From Microcyclosporella mali (Eukaryota > Ascomycota > Dothideomycetes > Mycosphaerellales > Mycosphaerellaceae), in contig NHNU01000023.1 in assembly GCA_002785985.1 (NCBI GenBank), positions 280,920-344,919 on the forward strand: a DNA stretch of 64,000 nucleotides. The letters run 5' to 3'. A program made the position numbers and the translations under genes. Below are positions 41,614-52,983 of the stretch, piece after piece. The notes beneath the pieces were generated by a model. It ran no database searches. It saw only the letters and a program-made list of their open reading frames with translations, and was not told the origin of the DNA. Each line of letters opens with the position of its first letter. The first letter of the stretch is position 1.

Positions 41614-43891
41614 ATGGCAGTCAACAGGCTACGAAGTGCGTTAGGGACGGCAAGAAAGGGTGAGACATATGAACTACGAGCAGGACTGGTGTCACAATAT
41701 GCCTGGGAGCGAAAAGAATCGATACAGAAAACTATCATGTCAATGACTCTGGGAAAGGATGTGTCAGCACTATTCCCCGACGTCTTGAAGAACATTGCGA
41801 CGCCGGACTTGGACCAAAAGAAGCTGGTCTACCTCTACCTGATGAATTATGCCAAATCACACCCGGACCTCTGCATATTAGCGGTGAACACCTTTGTTCA
41901 AGATTCAGAAGATCCCAATCCTCTTGTAAGAGCGCTCGCAATTCGTACCATGGGATGTATCAGGGTGGAGAAGATGGTGGACTACATGGAAGAGCCCCTG
42001 AGAAAAACGTTGAAGGACGAGTCACCATACGTCAGAAAGACGGCCGCACTCTGCGTAGCGAAGCTCTTTGATCTGAACCCATCACTATGTATCGAGAACG
42101 GATTCCTGGAGACTCTGCAAGAGATGATCGGCGACAGCAATCCTATGGTTGTAGCGAACTCTGTACAGGCTCTAGCAGAGATCAACGAGTCTGCACCAGA
42201 AACTCAAGCCCTTGTCATTACGAGCCAAACACTCAAGAAGATGCTGCTGGCTCTCAACGAATGCACGGAATGGGGACGGATCACTCTCTTGACCACCCTG
42301 GCAGATTACAGAGCAACGGATACGAAGGAAGCCGAGCACATCTGTGAACGAGTGAGCCCGCAGTTTCAACACGTCAATCCGTCTGTTGTTCTCGCCGCAG
42401 TCAAAGTCGTTTTCCTGCACATGCAACGCATCGAGAACACACAGCTGCATGCGACGTACTTGAAGAAGATGTCGCCTCCTCTGGTCACTCTTGTGTCCAG
42501 TCAACCTGAAGTGCAGTATGTGGCTTTGCGGAACATCGACTTGCTTCTACAAAAGCAACCGGCAATCTTGGACAAGGAGATGCGAGTCTTTTTCTGCAAG
42601 TACAACGACCCACCGTATCTGAAGTTGACCAAACTGGAGATCATGGTGCGCATAGCGAACTCGGGCAATGTTGACCAACTTCTGGCTGAATTGAAGGAGT
42701 ATGCATTGGAGGTCGATATGGATTTCGTCAGGAAAGCTATTCGCGCCATTGGTCAGGTGGCGATTAAGATCGAAGAGTGCGCAGAGAAAGCTGTCAACGT
42801 TCTTCTGGAACTCATCAATTCAAAGGTCGGTTATGTTGTTCAAGAAGTCATCGTTGTCATCAAGGATATCTTCCGCAAATACCCGGGTTATGAAGGCATC
42901 ATCCCCACATTATGCCAGTGCATTGATGACCTCGACGAACCAAATGCCCGCGGAAGTCTGATCTGGATTGTGGGAGAGTACGCAGAAAAGATCTCGAATG
43001 CGGGCGACATTCTGGATGGTTTTGTGGATGGTTTCAACGAAGAATTCATCCAGGTAAGTGCCATCCCAGTCCCACGCTACAAGCCCTGCTGACTGTTTGC
43101 AGACTCAACTGCAGATTCTCACCGCCGTTGTCAAGCTTTTCTTAAAGAAGCCTGACGAGGCACAAGGTCTTGTCCAGAAAGTCCTCCAGGCCGCTACTGC
43201 CGAAAATGATAATCCTGACGTCCGAGATCGAGCCTATGTGTACTGGCGGTTACTTTCCTCGGACCCTCAGATCGCAAAAAATATCGTACTTGCACAGCGA
43301 CCTCAGATCAATTCCACAATACCGGTGCTCTCAGGACCACTGCTGGACAAGTTGATACCCAACCTATCGACGTTGTCGTCAGTTTACCACAAACCACCAC
43401 AGGCTTTCCTTGGTCAAGGCCGAAGTTCTGCGCTCCAGGCAGAAGCCATCGAGGAAGCAAAACAGAATGCGCGGGAGAACCCCATTGCCGCGGCAGCAGT
43501 AACAGCAGCGGTCTCTGGAACAAGCACAGCACCTATACAAAACCATGCCGAAAATCTTCTGGACATCGATTTTGATGGCGCAGCTCCTGCTTCTATGGCA
43601 AAAGCTCCGGCTATCGGCGCATCTGGATTGGAAGGTCTTGCCGGAACGCCCCAACGAGTTGCAAGCCCTGCCATCACTTCACCCACGTCTGCCACTGCTC
43701 CAGGAGGTGGTTTTGAAGATCTAATGGGACTTTCAGACCCGCCGGCTCCCGCGAATGGCGGACGTAATGAGGACCTCATGAATGGATTTGCAGGGTTGAA
43801 CATGAATGAGCAGCCTACGTCTCCACAACCACAAACGAACGGAACCTCAAGTGCGAAGAAGACAAATGAGGATCTCTTGGGTCTCTTCTGA
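41614..43891 (+). CDS. APL2: AP-1 clathrin adaptor complex, beta subunit
   Basis: Two exons, 41614-43053 and 43103-43891, around a 49-base intron encode 742 residues. Residues 1-580 form the adaptin trunk of helical repeats, with KDVSALFPDVLKNIATPDLD and NPLVRALAIRTMGCIRVEKM nearly invariant in beta adaptins. The hinge carries clathrin-box-like LLDIDF and ends in EDLLGLF. The chain stops where other beta adaptins continue into an ear domain, as in fungal AP-1 beta (Apl2). The complex sorts cargo between the trans-Golgi and endosomes. The AP-2 beta subunit is the alternative; length and the missing ear favour AP-1. Confidence 0.92.
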
Positions 43892-44775
43892 GCTTTTCCG
43901 TCCACGTCCTGCCGGTGATACGCATCGACTAGAACAATCTTGCATATCCGGAAGTTCTCCAACAACGACCTTGCCCTTTCCGACCATCAGCCGTGGAGCG
44001 CAGCATTACTAAAACAATCGACGATGGCGTTCGCGGCATGCACGCGGACGTGGACGATGGTTTCTGTGTGAGAGTAGCATAACCACACATGCGACAAGCG
44101 CATGCGGCACCGTAAAGGAGTAGTGCAAGACTCGTGTGGGTCGTCATGATCAGTGATGGCGATTCTCTGAGGCGTTCAAGCAAGTAGCAGCTGGTGAATG
44201 ACACCAGTACTTGGCCCGAGGCCTAGCATGACAAAAATAGGCATACAAGTCGATATTCTGGAGGATCTTGTCCTTGGTCTGCCCCTTGCGATAGGCATAC
44301 TGATCGTCTCAAATGCCCAGCAATGACGTGCGGTCGCACTAGGATATGTGTTGGTGGTGGCCGAGCTGTTATCATTGCCGCATGGCAGCTCTGAGATCTG
44401 TCAAGCATCGAAGAGGCCAGAGTTAAGACGGATTGTTATGGATAGACCTATTTCTTGATCGAGCCTGGCGTCGCTTCATGCCAAGGTTCCGTTCAAACCT
44501 TAAAATTATGTCCCAGACTTTCCTCCACTCACTTCCTCCAATCTCATCGAACCAACAGTCCACCTACGACATGTGGCCCAGCATTGTGATCCCATGCAAC
44601 CACGCAGGGGATGTTCTGGAAGGATGAATTGAGACACTGATCTTCACCAACATTGGCAGTGCGAGGCGAGTGCCCATGCGAGACGCATCCACAGTTGCAT
44701 ATGCGGAAGAGCTCCAACTCGAACAACAGTATTGACAATCGGCCTCTATCTCCTAGCGTAAGATACTTAGCATAC
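43892..44775. other. Non-coding stretch downstream of APL2
   Basis: This is the 3' flank of APL2. Open frames here are short and unrelated. Nothing is recognised. Confidence 0.4.
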
Positions 44776-45216
44776 CTAAGGCTTGAGCATCACAGGCACT
44801 TCGGCGCCGCTCCGAGCCTCAAGCAATGAACAAGTAACAAGCGCTTGCCAGCGTTGCATTGGCATCAGGCTCCTTCCTTCCGACTCGGGCCCGCCGATTG
44901 TTGAGATGCATTGCTCTGCCAAGAGACCAGGAGACTCGACGGCGCGCAATTGAACATCAAAGCGGTATTGTAGCCGGCTGTCGAGAGAGACTGATTGGCT
45001 TCCAGGTCTCGAAGGACGATCACGCTGCACAGTAGCATTAGCGTTCTTCAAAACACAAATTGGCATCCCACGTGTCAGCCCCTTGAGCCTCAATCTGGGG
45101 TATCCGCGATCTACGACGGATCCGCAGCTGAGATGCTGAATCATGGCCGACTTGCAGGCGGACTTGTTGGGGGCGCATTTAGCGTGAACAGCAAGCAGAT
45201 GGGAGATCAGCTCCAT
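44776..45216 (-). CDS. Uncertain ORF, 146 residues
   Basis: An ATG at 45216 opens a frame to 44776; upstream the frame reaches only GTG. The composition is plausible for protein, but no domain, signal peptide or membrane segment is clear. It lies on the same strand as the zinc-finger gene at 45453. Confidence 0.2.
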   Translation of the reverse strand: MELISHLLAVHAKCAPNKSACKSAMIQHLSCGSVVDRGYPRLRLKGLTRGMPICVLKNANATVQRDRPSRPGSQSVSLDSRLQYRFDVQLRAVESPGLLAEQCISTIGGPESEGRSLMPMQRWQALVTCSLLEARSGAEVPVMLKP

Positions 45217-45452
45217 GACGTAAGATGCTCGCCCTCCAATATTGTGGTGGCAAGCATTGATTCTATTCACAGTAACTATCCTACCGAACAGCGTTCACGG
45301 GCTTGCAACTGTCCGACCACTGGCCCTGCCAAGCTGCTTTTGACCAACCAAAGCATTTTGAAACACCGTCGATCATTCCTGGACCGAAACGTGGACTGCC
45401 ACATGTTTTGCACATCCAGACTCCGTGCCGCCTGGGCATCTCTTCAACCAGG

Positions 45453-46190
45453 TCACTGGGACCAAGGGACTCCATCGTCACGAATAAGCTCGTTGTACAC
45501 GTTTTGTACCACTCTGCACCTCATGCGCGAAAGGTGCTGTGTCAAATTACTTCTGCGCGTAAAGGTGGCATTGCAAAAGGTGCATGTCACGGATCGGTCG
45601 GGGTCCTTCTCTCGTATGTGCCGCCTGTAGTTCTCGAAAGAAGAAAAGCGCCGCCCATTGCAGCCGTGGTCGAAACAAATTGGTTCCGCTGGCAAAGGTG
45701 TTCGACTTGTTGGCGATCGACTTCCAGGCGGCGACTGACCTCCAGGTGACGACTGACTCTCAGGCGGCGATTGACTTCTTGTTTCTTGCTTCCATGCGAA
45801 AGTTGTGGGATCCACGTGGAATATCTGTAGTGATTCTGACGGGTCTACTAGGCTCTGCGGGCTGGCTGAAAGGGCGTGTAATGATTCCGGGCTGTATAGC
45901 ATGGGCATGGTCCAATCGAGTTGCGATTGAACTTGCATGAGATCTGAAGAGGAGACGGATTGTTCGAATGATGGCATTGTTGACTGTGCGTAGTATGCTT
46001 CGTTCGAATATTGCGGATATCCTCCCGGACAAGGAGCTTGGAATGGATAGCTGTTCATGTCGACAGTCGGGGTGTCAATAGATATCGCTGATATGATGGC
46101 AGGCGTTTTCTGGTTCTGATCCTGTTCTGCGCTCTGGAGTCTGGAATTGTCGACGGAATTGCGATGCAAAGGCTTCTGAGAGTCGTCCAT
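45453..46190 (-). CDS. C2H2 zinc-finger protein
   Basis: The ATG at 46190 gives 245 residues, with no intron. Residues 1-170 are disordered and rich in Ser, Pro and Gln, typical of an activation region. Two zinc fingers lie at the C-terminal end: an atypical C-x4-C finger (CFDHGCNGRRFSSFENYRRH) and a classic one (CTFCNATFTRRSNLTQHLSR). Two fingers near the C-terminus suggest a sequence-specific regulator in the nucleus. I cannot match it to a named factor. Confidence 0.8.
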   Translation of the reverse strand: MDDSQKPLHRNSVDNSRLQSAEQDQNQKTPAIISAISIDTPTVDMNSYPFQAPCPGGYPQYSNEAYYAQSTMPSFEQSVSSSDLMQVQSQLDWTMPMLYSPESLHALSASPQSLVDPSESLQIFHVDPTTFAWKQETRSQSPPESQSSPGGQSPPGSRSPTSRTPLPAEPICFDHGCNGRRFSSFENYRRHIREKDPDRSVTCTFCNATFTRRSNLTQHLSRMRCRVVQNVYNELIRDDGVPWSQ

Positions 46191-47221
46191 GATCAAACGA
46201 TATATACAGAGTATCTGCGAAGCTCAAAGGGACGAAGTCCATCAATGCGGCTATAGATGATCATTTGCTATCGAAGGATCACCCTACAACGTGCGAGCCT
46301 CGAGGGATTGCACAAGCGTTGGATGTGCCAAGGGAACTCCCACTCAGCCGCTGTCTCGTGGCAGAGCCGGTCTGCCGCCATCAAGCCACACCCGGTGTTT
46401 GAATAGAAGCATATCCACGCCTCGAATGCTTCACACAAGACCGAGGCGTTCGTGGCGGTTTCGGCTTCGGTAATAAAACATGTGGCCATTGTGTCCGTCA
46501 TATTGCACTTACAGCCACGTGCTCAGGTGTCGTAGCTACCAGGGTATTAAGGAAAATTTCCACGTCAACAGTGCCGCGAACGAGTTACACAACGTGGGGC
46601 TATATTGTCGCATGGACAAGATCCATCCCACGTGGTGATCTCCTCTGGATGCGACTCCCGCAACGAGCATGATACCCACGCACCGGCAGCTTCCTTTTGA
46701 GATCACAGGCCGCATCCTAGCTCAAGTTCCCGATCAGTGACTGCAGCTGAGATCGGATGCAGGATACAAACTGTCCAAGCAACGAACAAATGAGCTACAA
46801 CCCGACAACGATAATGTACAGGAGCACAGACTGCAAGTCACGAGACCGTCCCTAACCTAGATACAACTGTCCTTCCGCTAATGCAAGCAGGAATGTTGCG
46901 CCAAGGAACTAAGCTTATTTGCTGAAACCTTAGTGAAGCTTTCGACGCTTGGCAGCTGTATAGATGATGACAGAGGCTTTTGATCTGCTGGATATCTTTG
47001 GTAACGAAGCGTATGCCATGGAAAGATCTGCTTCAGGTGACTTGTTCTGTCCCCCTTGTACTCAAGTCGCTGCTGTTTGTCGATCTGAGCATTGATTTAT
47101 TTTAGGACCGTGTCTCGCACTTTTAAGTTTTGGAATGTAAAGTCTCGGTCTTCTGATACTGCCTGTCTTCTGTTTTCTTGCACACTCTGAGTGAAGCACC
47201 ACAGCGAATACTATTCTCAAA
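46191..47221. other. Intergenic stretch
   Basis: The two flanking genes diverge here and the stretch should contain both promoters. No open frame of interest is present between about 46500 and 47060. Confidence 0.45.
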
Positions 47222-47987
47222 ATGACTACAAACTCAAAAAAGCTGTTGATTGGCGCCGCATTGCTCACCAGTGCCTACGCGCAGACAAATGAGACGTAAG
47301 ATATCACACACAATCCTTTCCATTACACTCCGACATCTTACTGAACGAGAAACCAGCCTTTCGCCTCTGCCTTCGTCCACGCTCGAAAACACGATCATGA
47401 ACCTCACCTTCTCGGATCCAGGCGCTGCCAATTGCGGACGCGACACATCCACAATAAACAACACGGCCACAATCATGATCCGCACAGCGCCTCGCAATTC
47501 CGCCTGTCTGGACCTGGACTACATCTTCACCAATCCCAATGTGACCTACGCCGCGGACAGTGATTTCACTTCCGTGTCGGATGGAATGCGATATACCGTG
47601 TCTGGCAGCGGCTGGTCTCCGGATTCGTACAACTACAGCCAGGTGTTCTACCAGCAGCGCAGATACGATCTCAATGGCGAAGAGGACGACTCGGCTGCGG
47701 GCAGCATGCTGGTCAGAGCGTTCAAGGATGCAGGCTGTCCTGGCGAGGGAAACAACCAGACGGAGACGGATTGGTATTCGTGGGATTGTCAGGATGAAGA
47801 CGGAACTTGCACGAGTGTGCCTTTCGGCGTCAAGAGTATCTTGCTTACGGCGCCTGTGGAGGATACTGCTGGTAAAAAAGGGTGTCAAGTGGCGACGGAG
47901 TACAATGGAGGAGCTGGCACGGTTGGTGTGGCGATGTGTACGGTGCTGGCGGCTGGACTGGGAGTCGTTGCGGCTGTGATGCTGTAA
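47222..47987 (+). CDS. Secreted, probably GPI-anchored protein
   Basis: Two exons, 47222-47295 and 47357-47987, encode 234 residues. The intron separates the signal peptide (LLIGAALLTSAYA) from the body. The mature domain has about eight cysteines (for example NCGRDTST, SACLDLDYIF, AGCPGEGN, SWDCQDEDGTCTS) and many N-glycosylation sequons. The C-terminus is hydrophobic after a small-residue region (YNGGAGTVGVAMC...AAVML), as in GPI-attachment signals. It is likely a cell-wall or plasma-membrane surface protein of unknown function. Confidence 0.8.
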
Positions 47988-48483
47988 GGAGACGAACGAC
48001 GTTATCAGTGAAGCAGAAGATCTGTAGATTACGAACTGCAATGCCTCAAGAAATCTGCCACATTTCGTTCTTATGACAGATAGCATGGGAGGAAACGAAG
48101 GCTGGTAGAACGTTGGTGAGGCACTCGAAAGCGTAAAAGATACTTCGGAGCTATTTCGCTGCACTCAAGATAACAATGTCGTCTCAACAACGACCCTGAC
48201 TTGTCCATGATATCAGAAAATAACACTTGACAATCAATCTGCGGGCAACTCAGAATGGGGATAATGAAACCACGCTGCAAGATTGCCAACATCCGAGCAA
48301 AGGAACGAGATGACCTCACTATTGGAGTGGTGATATTGGATCGGGAAAGCTCAAATGGCAACACTGGAGCAGCAGAAAGAGAAGTCGTCTTTCACTGCAA
48401 ATACGTAACAACCAAATGAACCAAAGCTACATAGTCAAACCCAAACAGCGCTCCCATCATCCACTCTCTCCTCTATTCCAGCT
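47988..48483. other. Convergent 3' flanks
   Basis: Sequence between two convergent secreted-protein genes. No gene is seen. Confidence 0.4.
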
Positions 48484-48815
48484 CTATTTCTGCGCAACAC
48501 AAGTGTAGTAACCAGTTGGGCAGACAGAAGTTCCGCAGGCTGGGACGGTGTACTGGCAGACACCCTTGCACTGCATCTGGTAGTTGGGGTTGGACTGGTC
48601 ATTCTCTTGGAAGTAGCAGGCATTCTCGCAGTTGCCCTCTGTCAAGGTTGTCAGAAAGAGAGTGATCAGGCTGATCAACTGCTAGACTTACGCTCGGTCC
48701 ATGGGCCAATTGGGTTCTCGCCGTCGACTTGGCCACCGTCGGTGCAAGCTGGCACATCGGCGAAGACGCCGGCGGCGCAGAAGGCGATGATGGCAGCGGT
48801 GATGGTGAACTTCAT
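48484..48815 (-). CDS. Small secreted cysteine-rich protein, 92 residues
   Basis: Two exons, 48815-48692 and 48638-48484, flank a 53-base intron. Residues 1-19 form a signal peptide (MKFTITAAIIAFCAAGVFA). The mature peptide of about 73 residues has eight cysteines: one in ACTDGG, then NCENAC, QCKGVC, ACGTSVC and YTC. Eight cysteines in a short secreted chain indicate a disulphide-tight extracellular peptide, the profile of many fungal effectors or surface peptides. No lysine-rich or LysM motif is seen. The gene model is supported by signal peptide, intron borders and reading frame together. Confidence 0.85.
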
Positions 48816-49809
48816 TGTTACTGAGTCGATTTGTTTGGTTGTTTGGGTGGGAGAAGAGACTGTTGAGTATGAAGTGAAGAGAGTGGATGGATGTTCTGCC
48901 GAGGTGAAGATTGTGTTGCTGGATGAGATATCGGTTGAGTACTGGAATACCTCGCCTCTTTAATACTCAGCTGATACGATGGCCTGTAACTCTTCCGCGG
49001 ACGATGGTTTGTTGGTTCGTCGTCATGCCCATAATTGGATGCAGTTGTGGTTTTCAGTGTTTAGAGTGCTTGGAGTAAAAGATCGTCGGCCTGCACCTAG
49101 TATAGAAGCGCGCTTCTTTCGAGAAGGCAATGTCCTTCGAATGGTACACTATGCTCGTCAGAGGCTTGACTCCGTTCCGGCCATCGTTGATCCTTCGTTA
49201 TGCTTAGTCCGCAGCAGCTGTAGCACGTGGAGACCAATATGGTAAGGGATCGGCTGCTCTCGTAGCTTTTCGTGGTTTTACCTAACCCTTTCTGAACTAA
49301 CATGGCGTCGTGCTTATTAGAAGACTGTCCTTCAACGGGGATTTGTTATAGACGGCCTCTCTTGGCGAGGGACAGTTCCAGTCACCACGAGGTGCTGTTT
49401 TGCCTTAGGTTTTATTTTCGCACTGATCATCGTCGATTAAGCCGCATCAATGATTGCGATTGGTTGTATACTCATCGTCCGCGTTTTGGTTTCCAGCTGC
49501 AGCAGCGATCATTGCTGGAACAGACGTCGAGTGTCCATCGAAACACCCACAAGGTGATGGTCCAACACCACTTCCGAAGGACAGTGTAACGTCAAGGCCG
49601 GGGAACGACACGTGCGAACAACATGGCAACCTCGCATGGTCGACCGACATCGTCGCTTGTGAACGAAGAGACATAAAAGAGGCCTTTCGTCGCCCATTCG
49701 TGGCAATATCATCATCAGCATCAACAACTCGCTTCAGCTTCAAACATCAACTTCCACTCCACTATCCAACACTTCACTCCTCAAATCCATCACTCTCCCC
49801 CAGTTTACC
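48816..49809. other. Intergenic stretch
   Basis: This is the promoter side of two divergent genes. A TATA-like ACATAAAAG lies about 138 bases before the ATG at 49810. No gene is seen; the open frame at 49302-49589 has no known motif. Confidence 0.4.
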
Positions 49810-50787
49810 ATGTCTTTCTTGGACGCAATCGGTCTTGTCAGCGGCGCTCTGGGCATTGTCCAGTTCGGCCTCGACAACTTCCCAACCAACCCACCTCCTG
49901 AGGGTACCACGATCTCTATCAAGGCTGGTCTTGCCGCCAACTTGACCGAAGCTGGAGGCGGGATCAACTCCGCTTACTGCTACGATGCCGACAACCAGTA
50001 CCTCGGAGCTGCCGACGGTGGCAGTGTCGATGAGGGTGGTGTTTTCACCACTACCTGCGACCAAAGCGCACCAGACACTCAAGGTGATTTCGTGGGTGTC
50101 ACGTTCACCGACGATGCTGTAAGTTCCATCTCAGAAGCACTCACAAGCGACCAATCTGATTCAAGTGCATAGGTCTGCGTTGCCTGGATCACTGTCAACA
50201 TGCACGATGGTTCCCCCAGCGGTGCCTGGACTGGTGATGTCGGATCGAACTGCGGTGAGGTCTGGTACACCCAGACTCAGACAGCTGGCACGCTCGACGA
50301 TGGAAGCCAGTACATCCCACGCTGCACCTGGTTTGACGCCGACCACACCACTGGTGACCACTCTTCCATGAAGTTCCGCACTCGTGCTTACGGTACGAGC
50401 GCCCAAGACACGGTCAACAACAACAACCAGTGTGGCTCCACCATCTACGGCGTCGACAACACCCCCATCGATGGAGCGCCAGCCAAGAAGAAGCGTGACA
50501 CCTCCGTCCGCCCAGCCTGGATGACCGAGCAGTTGATCGTCTCAAGCATTTCTCAGCACTCATCCTCGGACCTTTGCGACTCGGAGACCTCCTGGGGACC
50601 AGATTTCGTCGACACCAACGGCCAGTACTGCGACATGAGCACCAAGACCCTGTCTCCTCTCTGCTCTACATCGGATGTTGCTGGCTGTGTCTCTCTGGAC
50701 GGCACCACCCTGAAGAAGCGCACCATCATGGGCAAGCGCGATGTTCAGCTTTCCCACAAGGCATACAAGACCATCACCCAGTGGTAG
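49810..50787 (+). CDS. Fungal extracellular-like protein of unknown function, 307 residues
   Basis: Exons 49810-50118 and 50173-50787 join in frame around a 54-base intron. The N-terminus (LDAIGLVSGALGIVQFGLDNF) is moderately hydrophobic but is not a classic signal peptide. The body has paired cysteines (SAYCYDADN, TTTCDQ, GSNCGEVWY, PRCTWFDADHTTGDH) and a Gly/Asn-rich beta-type composition. It matches the layout of a fungal family whose members carry a 'CGxxWYxS...RCxWxD' core. Dibasic sites (KKKRD, KKRT, GKRD) could be Kex2 sites in the second half. Function is unknown. Confidence 0.75.
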
Positions 50788-51445
50788 AGGGTGTACAAAC
50801 CATGAATTTGAGATGGAACGACGATTGGCTGGTGAAGATCTTCGAGGGAACAAAGGGGAGGATGATGGGGACATGGAGAACTGCGGATGTTTTCTTTATG
50901 CAAACGAGTCAGTGTTGATAATTCCTTATGCAGATTAGTCAGTGCTGTTATGCAAAGCTTTGGCTCGAGATATGATTCACTAGCTCATTTGTGTCAACTG
51001 CCGCTAAACACCAATTCAGTATCATCACCAGAGCACAACTCGCCTGCAAAGTATGTACCATGAATGACAGAGGATGTCTCGACATCATGGGCTTACTGCA
51101 CACCAGCTGCACAGCGACAAATTGCCTCTACCTCAGCTGGAGACCCTACTTGGTGCTATGCAGGTCGTAGATGACATGACGCCCAAAATACATTGCGGCT
51201 GAACACCATAGGACGCCACTGGTAGTGCAGTCGCCAGACGAGGAAACACGAAATTACCGGGGGTGGCACTAAGGTGTGTGGCGTATCGGTAGTTAGTCCC
51301 TCCATATCTACAAGACTCCCCCCGTTGAACCTGGCGGTTAGAAGCATTCTTGTTTCGCTCTCTTCTTCGCCATCAGACTTCGCGCATATACAACAGCGCA
51401 TCGATCAACACATTCATTACATCGGCATATCAGTATACCACGACC
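50788..51445. other. Intergenic stretch
   Basis: This is the 3' flank of the previous gene and the promoter of the next. No gene is recognised. Confidence 0.4.
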
Positions 51446-52249
51446 ATGAAGTCCATCACCCTCGCTTTCCTTGCGCTCGCCAGCGCCGTCCTCGCCCAAG
51501 AGGAGACTCAGGCAGAGGAGTTCGCAGACTACGTGCAGCAAATCTGCTTCCCTTCCGACAATGCTACTGGAATGCCGTACTGGGATGCGCCGTGCAATGC
51601 CGCACAAAACATACTGCTCGAGTGCACCTACGGTCCAGATGTCAACTTCACCGACAGTGACACATCCGACTGGGACGAGGACGGACCAGCCCAGCTCTCC
51701 AACACCACCCAACAGGCGTGTATCTGCCAGTCTCAATTCTGGGATCAGCAGCAGGGCTGCCAGGAATGCTACACCGCTCACGGCGACACCGACTTCGCGG
51801 AGAGTGTTTCGAATGATGTGCTCACCTCGCTATCGTCGTCCTACTGCGCTGCTAAGACCACACCGACGCTCGCCTTCGCAGATTGGCTGATGTACGCTGG
51901 CGAGTCAGTCCTGAGCACCATCTCTGCCCCGGAGACCACCGCTACATCGTACAGCGACCCCATCGGCAGCGACACCGCTGTGAGCCTGTACTTCACTCCT
52001 TCCGTCACGGGAACCGCGGCATACGAAGCCCCTGCCGAAGCGACGGGAACGAGTGTGAACACCATCAATGGGCAGATCGCCCCAGCTGTGACCGGCAGCA
52101 GCCTTACTGGCGAAACCATTGCGACTTCTACTGCTGCCTCTGGTTCTGCAACAACGACGACAACTGGTGGTGCCGTGGCTGGTACCCCACATGCCATGGC
52201 TGCTGCGGCTGGAGTGATTGGTATCGCCGGTTTGGTTGCATTGTTGTAG
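51446..52249 (+). CDS. Secreted, probably GPI-anchored Ser/Thr-rich protein
   Basis: The ATG at 51446 starts a clear signal peptide (MKSITLAFLALASAVLAQ); the longer upstream frame lacks one. The product is 267 residues without intron. The N-terminal half is a Cys-containing domain (QICFPSD, APCNAAQ, LLECTYG, QQACICQSQFW, QGCQECYT, SSYCAAK). The second half is Ser/Thr/Ala-rich and probably O-mannosylated. The end is hydrophobic (AAAAGVIGIAGLVALL), fitting GPI attachment. It is likely a wall or surface protein of unknown role. Confidence 0.82.
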   Translation: MKSITLAFLALASAVLAQEETQAEEFADYVQQICFPSDNATGMPYWDAPCNAAQNILLECTYGPDVNFTDSDTSDWDEDGPAQLSNTTQQACICQSQFWDQQQGCQECYTAHGDTDFAESVSNDVLTSLSSSYCAAKTTPTLAFADWLMYAGESVLSTISAPETTATSYSDPIGSDTAVSLYFTPSVTGTAAYEAPAEATGTSVNTINGQIAPAVTGSSLTGETIATSTAASGSATTTTTGGAVAGTPHAMAAAAGVIGIAGLVALL

Positions 52250-52983
52250 AGTGAGAGAGTGAGAGACAAGAGCTGGGTCAACAGCATGGCGACACATACA
52301 TTGCTTCCAGCGCGGCGTTTGGGTACACACACATATTCATCCGCATGCATCGACAGTTTATCGCTTGTACAGAGTCAGCGAAAGGTTCATGCGCGTTCTC
52401 AGGATACCCTACTGGTGATATCTATCATTTAATGTTCAAAACTCCATTTACCACTCTCTACTTGATATCCAGATTGTTAACAAGTCACTCCGACCTTCAT
52501 CTTAGTAAACACATAAGAGATCCATGCATTTTCTCTAAGCTCGCATAGTACCAGTAGCCTGGTTGGTTCAAGCAGCCTGCGAGTATACTGTACTTGTCGA
52601 AGCGACAAGTAAGCCTTCCTTGGCTGCTACAGACGCGCATCCAAATAGAGTTTGAAAGTTCTGGAGGCGAACGCTGCCGCTGCTCTTCCCATCTTCACAT
52701 CTCCCGACCTGATGAGCACGACTCTCTTGCATACGAACCTCCAGCAACCTGAGTAGTTGCGCTGTTGCAAGAAGTACTGGCGCAAACCTCGTGGGGTATT
52801 GGAAACATCGGCATTCCTGCGGTAGTTGACGCGTGCCACGCGCAAGTCGGACCCGCCGTACAGAGAAACAGAAACCGATACCGAAAATGCCGCGATTGAA
52901 GTACTTCCTAAGCACCAAGCAAAGGCGAAGAGCCACCTGCATATTGCGCATATCACTGACAATTCACTTCAAGTCACAAAAAA
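52250..52983. other. Stretch before the Zn2Cys6 gene
   Basis: The missing first exon of the Zn2Cys6 gene should lie here but I could not place it. On the minus strand, 52627-52962 is an open frame with a hydrophobic start (ICRWLFAFAWCLGSTSIAAF) but no ATG in frame; see rejected items. Confidence 0.35.

Noticed and set aside
52627..52962. Minus-strand frame with a signal-peptide-like start and a crystallin-like feel
   Set aside because: No ATG in frame, no convincing upstream exon, and it overlaps the 5' part of the Zn2Cys6 gene; kept only as a note.
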